DNA from: Fibrobacterota bacterium
GTDB taxonomy: Bacteria > Fibrobacterota > Fibrobacteria > UBA11236
Length of the DNA: 64,000 nt
Reading direction: 5' to 3'
NCBI GenBank assembly: GCA_028287505.1
Contig: JAQBPN010000127.1
Coordinates: forward strand, 1 to 64,000
The notes under the pieces were generated by a model. It searched no databases, was not told where the DNA came from, and worked only from the letters and a program-made list of their open reading frames with translations. The position numbers and the translations under genes were made by a program. Positions 61,740 to 64,000 of this stretch are shown here, one piece after another (positions within the stretch are counted from its first letter, which is position 1; the number at the start of each line of letters is the position of its first letter).

Positions 61740-63002
61740 CTTCCGGACCGCGGCCGCGGTCCGTTCCATCACTTCATCGTCATGGGCCGCCGAAAGGAAG
61801 GCCGCCTCGAATTGCGACGGGGCCAGGTAGATGCCCTGGTCCAGCATGGCGTGGAAGAAACGGCCATACGCCTTGGTATCGGCGGTCAGGGCCGAATCGT
61901 AGTCGCGCACGGGGCCGGGCGTAAAGAATAACGTCAGTAATGAACCCACCCGGTTGATACACCAGGGAATGGGCGCGTTCTTGAGGGCGCGGCGCAGGTC
62001 CGCCTCCCACGCTTCGGCGCGCTTGTGGAGGGTTTCGTAGAAACCCGGTTTGCGCAATTCCCTGAGCATGGCCAGGCCCGCGGCCGTGGCCAGGGGATTG
62101 CCGGCCAGGGTTCCCGCCTGATATACCGGTCCCACCGGGCTCAGCCTGTCCATGATGTCCGCGCGGCCCCCGTAAGCCGCCAAAGGGAGGCCGCCCCCCA
62201 GGATCTTCCCCAGGGTGGTGAGATCGGGTTTGACGCCGTAGTATCCTTGCGCGCCGGCCAATCCCAGGCGGAAGCCGGTGATGACTTCGTCGAAGATGAG
62301 CAGGGTGTTCCGGCCGTCGCAGAGCGCGCGCAGGCCTTCCAGGAAGCCTTTTTCCGGCACGAGCACGCCCATGTTGCCCGCCACCGGTTCCACGATGATG
62401 GCGGCGATTTCATCGCCGCAGGCCTTGAACAACGCCCGCACGGAGTCCAGATCGTTGTACTCGGCCAGCAAAGTGTCCTGGGCGGAGCCTTTGGTGACGC
62501 CGGGACTGGAAGGGTTTCCGAAGGTCATGGCGCCGGAGCCCGCCTGGATCAGGAAGCTGTCCCCATGGCCATGGTAACAGCCGCGGAACTTCACGATTTT
62601 CTCCCGGCCCGTGTAGCCGCGCGCCAAGCGCACGGCGCTCATGGTCGCTTCGGTTCCGGAGCAGACCAGACGCACCTTCTCCACCGAGGGCACGCAATCG
62701 CGGATGGCTTCCGCCATTTCCGTCTCCGCTTCCGTGCACGCGCCGAAGCTGGTGCCGTTGGCGGCCGCTTGCACCACTGCGCCGATGACGGAGGGATGCG
62801 CGTGGCCCAGGATCATGGGTCCCCAGGAGCAGACGAAATCGATGTACTCGCGGCCGTCCGCATCCGTGATGCGCGGGCCTTTGGCGGAACGGATGAAGAC
62901 GGGCGATCCGCCCACGGATTGGAAAGCCCGCACCGGCGAGTTCACGCCGCCCGGGATCACCTTGCTGGCGCGGGCGTGGCGGCTTGCATGGGAATCGGTC
63001 AT
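61722..63002 (-). CDS. hemL: Glutamate-1-semialdehyde 2,1-aminomutase
   Basis: 426 residues; a PLP enzyme converting glutamate-1-semialdehyde to 5-aminolevulinate in the C5 haem pathway. Family segments: GGVNSPVRAFQSVGGSPVFI near the start, SWGPMILGHAHP, CSGTEATMSAVRLARGYTGR, IVKFRGCYHGHGDSFL, LLIFDEVITGFR and the PLP-Lys region TTLGKILGGGLPLAAYGG. Normal length. Start ATG overlaps the hemD stop (4 bases), so it is coupled to hemD. Confidence 0.97.
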   Translation of the reverse strand: MTDSHASRHARASKVIPGGVNSPVRAFQSVGGSPVFIRSAKGPRITDADGREYIDFVCSWGPMILGHAHPSVIGAVVQAAANGTSFGACTEAETEMAEAIRDCVPSVEKVRLVCSGTEATMSAVRLARGYTGREKIVKFRGCYHGHGDSFLIQAGSGAMTFGNPSSPGVTKGSAQDTLLAEYNDLDSVRALFKACGDEIAAIIVEPVAGNMGVLVPEKGFLEGLRALCDGRNTLLIFDEVITGFRLGLAGAQGYYGVKPDLTTLGKILGGGLPLAAYGGRADIMDRLSPVGPVYQAGTLAGNPLATAAGLAMLRELRKPGFYETLHKRAEAWEADLRRALKNAPIPWCINRVGSLLTLFFTPGPVRDYDSALTADTKAYGRFFHAMLDQGIYLAPSQFEAAFLSAAHDDEVMERTAAAVRKAVLKL

Positions 63003-63859
63003 GCTTTCCCCTCCGAATCTTTGGTTTCCGGCTCTTTCTTCTCCGGCATCTTCTTAAGCACCTTGGTGGCGCTGCCGCCGAAGGCGGTCTTGAGGGCGTC
63101 CACCAGACTGGGATTGTCGGCATGGCGGGCCTGGCGGCATTTTTCGACGCCCTTTTCGGCCAGCACTTTGGACGTGGAGGGCCCGATGGAAACCGCAAAA
63201 AGCCCACCCGGCATTCCCACGCGGGCCGCCAATTCCGGCGCAACCTGGAAGAAATGCTCCACCGCCGAACCGGAACAGAAGACCACTGCGTCGGCATGCT
63301 TGCCTTCTTCGTTCAGTCGCTTGCCCGCATCCGCGGCCAGGCCGGGGCGGTACACGGGGACGTTTTCCACGCCGATTTTCTTTTCCTTGAACGCGACCGG
63401 GTCCAGGCGCGTGGATGCCGAGCAGGGATGCAGCCAGCGTTGCGCCAGGGTGAGTCCCGTGCCCGCCAGGCTCCCCGGCCCGGCGGCATTGGCCGCGGAG
63501 GCGGTATACTCCTTGAGGAATCCTTCCAGGGAAGCCTCTTGGGGATAGAAGGCCACTTTGCCGCCCAGGCTCGTCACCAAGCCTGCGGATTTGCCGCCCA
63601 CCAGGTAGAAGGGTTTTTCCAGCCAGATTTCCATTTCCGTTTCCAGGAGACCGGCCTGCATGTGGCGCAAGCCGTTGGGGCTGGACAGGAAAATCCCCGT
63701 GAACCCCCCCGGCGGAAGCTTCCGCATGCGCGCCAGTCCCTCTTCGTCGGGGACGATGTCCACCATGGGGATTTCCAGGGGTTCGAATCCCGCTTTGCGC
63801 AGCAGGTCGCTGAGCTCCCCGCTCTGATCCGCCGGACGCGTATTGATGACGACGGCCAC
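62999..63859 (-). CDS. hemD: Uroporphyrinogen-III synthase
   Basis: 286 residues from GTG 63859. Closes and inverts ring D of hydroxymethylbilane. HemD family features: start VVINTRPADQSGELSDLLRKAG, GIFLSSPNGLRHM, VGGKSAGLVTSLG, DAVVFCSGSAVEHFFQ, AVSIGPSTSKVL. A charged Lys/Glu tail (~35 residues) extends beyond the usual end. Overlaps hemL and starts 2 bases after the stop of an upstream gene, forming a haem operon. Confidence 0.92.
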   Translation of the reverse strand: MAVVINTRPADQSGELSDLLRKAGFEPLEIPMVDIVPDEEGLARMRKLPPGGFTGIFLSSPNGLRHMQAGLLETEMEIWLEKPFYLVGGKSAGLVTSLGGKVAFYPQEASLEGFLKEYTASAANAAGPGSLAGTGLTLAQRWLHPCSASTRLDPVAFKEKKIGVENVPVYRPGLAADAGKRLNEEGKHADAVVFCSGSAVEHFFQVAPELAARVGMPGGLFAVSIGPSTSKVLAEKGVEKCRQARHADNPSLVDALKTAFGGSATKVLKKMPEKKEPETKDSEGKA

Positions 63860-63861
63860 GG

Positions 63862-64000
63862 TCAGGGTGCTCCGTCGGCGAGCGGATCGCCGCCGTTCAA
63901 CAGATAGTGCGCGGGCAGGTCGTGGGGGAGGGGAATCCCCTTTTCCCGGCAGGCCTCCTCCATGCGCACGGCGAGCTCTTCCAGCAATTCATCCTCCTCA
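63862..64000 (-). CDS. C-terminal fragment of a gene upstream of hemD
   Basis: Only the last ~46 codons are in the window, ending with TGA at 63864-63862, two bases before hemD. The visible C-terminus is acidic-helical then Pro-rich (EELLEELAVRMEEACREKGI...LPAHYLLNGGDPLADGAP). Too short to identify; by position it is part of the haem operon. Confidence 0.6.
   Translation of the reverse strand, partial: EEDELLEELAVRMEEACREKGIPLPHDLPAHYLLNGGDPLADGAP

Noticed and set aside
63778-63793. GGTTCGAATCCC, resembling a tRNA T-arm
   Set aside because: Lies inside hemD coding sequence, the T-stem pairs for only three bases and no acceptor, D- or anticodon arm can be folded around it.

Overview
The window is GC-rich and comes from a free-living, diderm (outer-membrane) bacterium. 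Signal-peptide lipoproteins with lipobox cysteines, outer-membrane beta-barrel candidates, TonB-independent surface enzymes and C-terminal segments resembling type IX-type sorting domains point to the FCB group. My best guess is a soil or sediment Fibrobacterota-like organism that uses polysaccharides. That placement is an inference from protein style only; no rRNA, tRNA or ribosomal protein gene is present to settle it.

Layout. 1-9.7 kb: the 3' part of a beta-helix polysaccharide hydrolase, a DUF1697 protein, an exported PDZ-thioredoxin protein, a RadC-family protein, the acetolactate synthase operon ilvB-ilvN, a 500-base hairpin-rich gap, and a secreted di-haem oxidoreductase. 9.7-12.1 kb: an unrecognised protein and an ABC exporter. 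12.1-21.1 kb: a complete chemosensory locus, with cheX-cheY on the minus strand diverging from cheA-cheW-mcp-cheR-cheD-cheY-cheX-cheB, the last coupled to an exported beta-rich protein. 22-29.2 kb: small genes, then a second signalling block (CheA-like kinase, receiver, CheX-like protein, pseudo-receiver, FapA/DUF342 protein, another CheX-like protein). 29.4-30.4 kb: perR-dps oxidative-stress operon preceded by a perfect PerR-box-like palindrome. 31-34.5 kb: a lipoprotein and a second FapA protein in operon with an HD-GYP protein that has lost the His of its HD pair.

35-53 kb is surface and envelope territory: a secreted glucose/sorbosone dehydrogenase-like enzyme, a DUF485-ActP acetate uptake pair, and a family of repeated two-part modules. 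Each module has a small exported protein with a C-terminal membrane anchor, followed by one or two lipoproteins built from Ig-like, PKD-like, cadherin-like beta-sandwich and InlB-B-like repeats, up to 1504 residues. 53.5-61.7 kb: an AraC regulator facing a xylFGH-type sugar ABC importer, a GH20 hexosaminidase and a beta-barrel protein. 61.7-64 kb: haem synthesis genes hemL and hemD.

How the genes may work together. The che locus has all core adaptation enzymes (CheR, CheB, CheD), but the window has no flagellar gene. Four CheX-type phosphatase candidates and four receiver-domain proteins lie within 17 kb. The main CheA carries a tandem 24-residue motif of the MshEN (c-di-GMP-binding) type, and the degenerate HD-GYP and FapA proteins lie nearby. 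Together these suggest a non-flagellar chemosensory system tied to c-di-GMP and surface behaviour. The adhesin-like lipoprotein modules downstream could be the surface side of the same lifestyle, but nothing in the sequence links the two directly.
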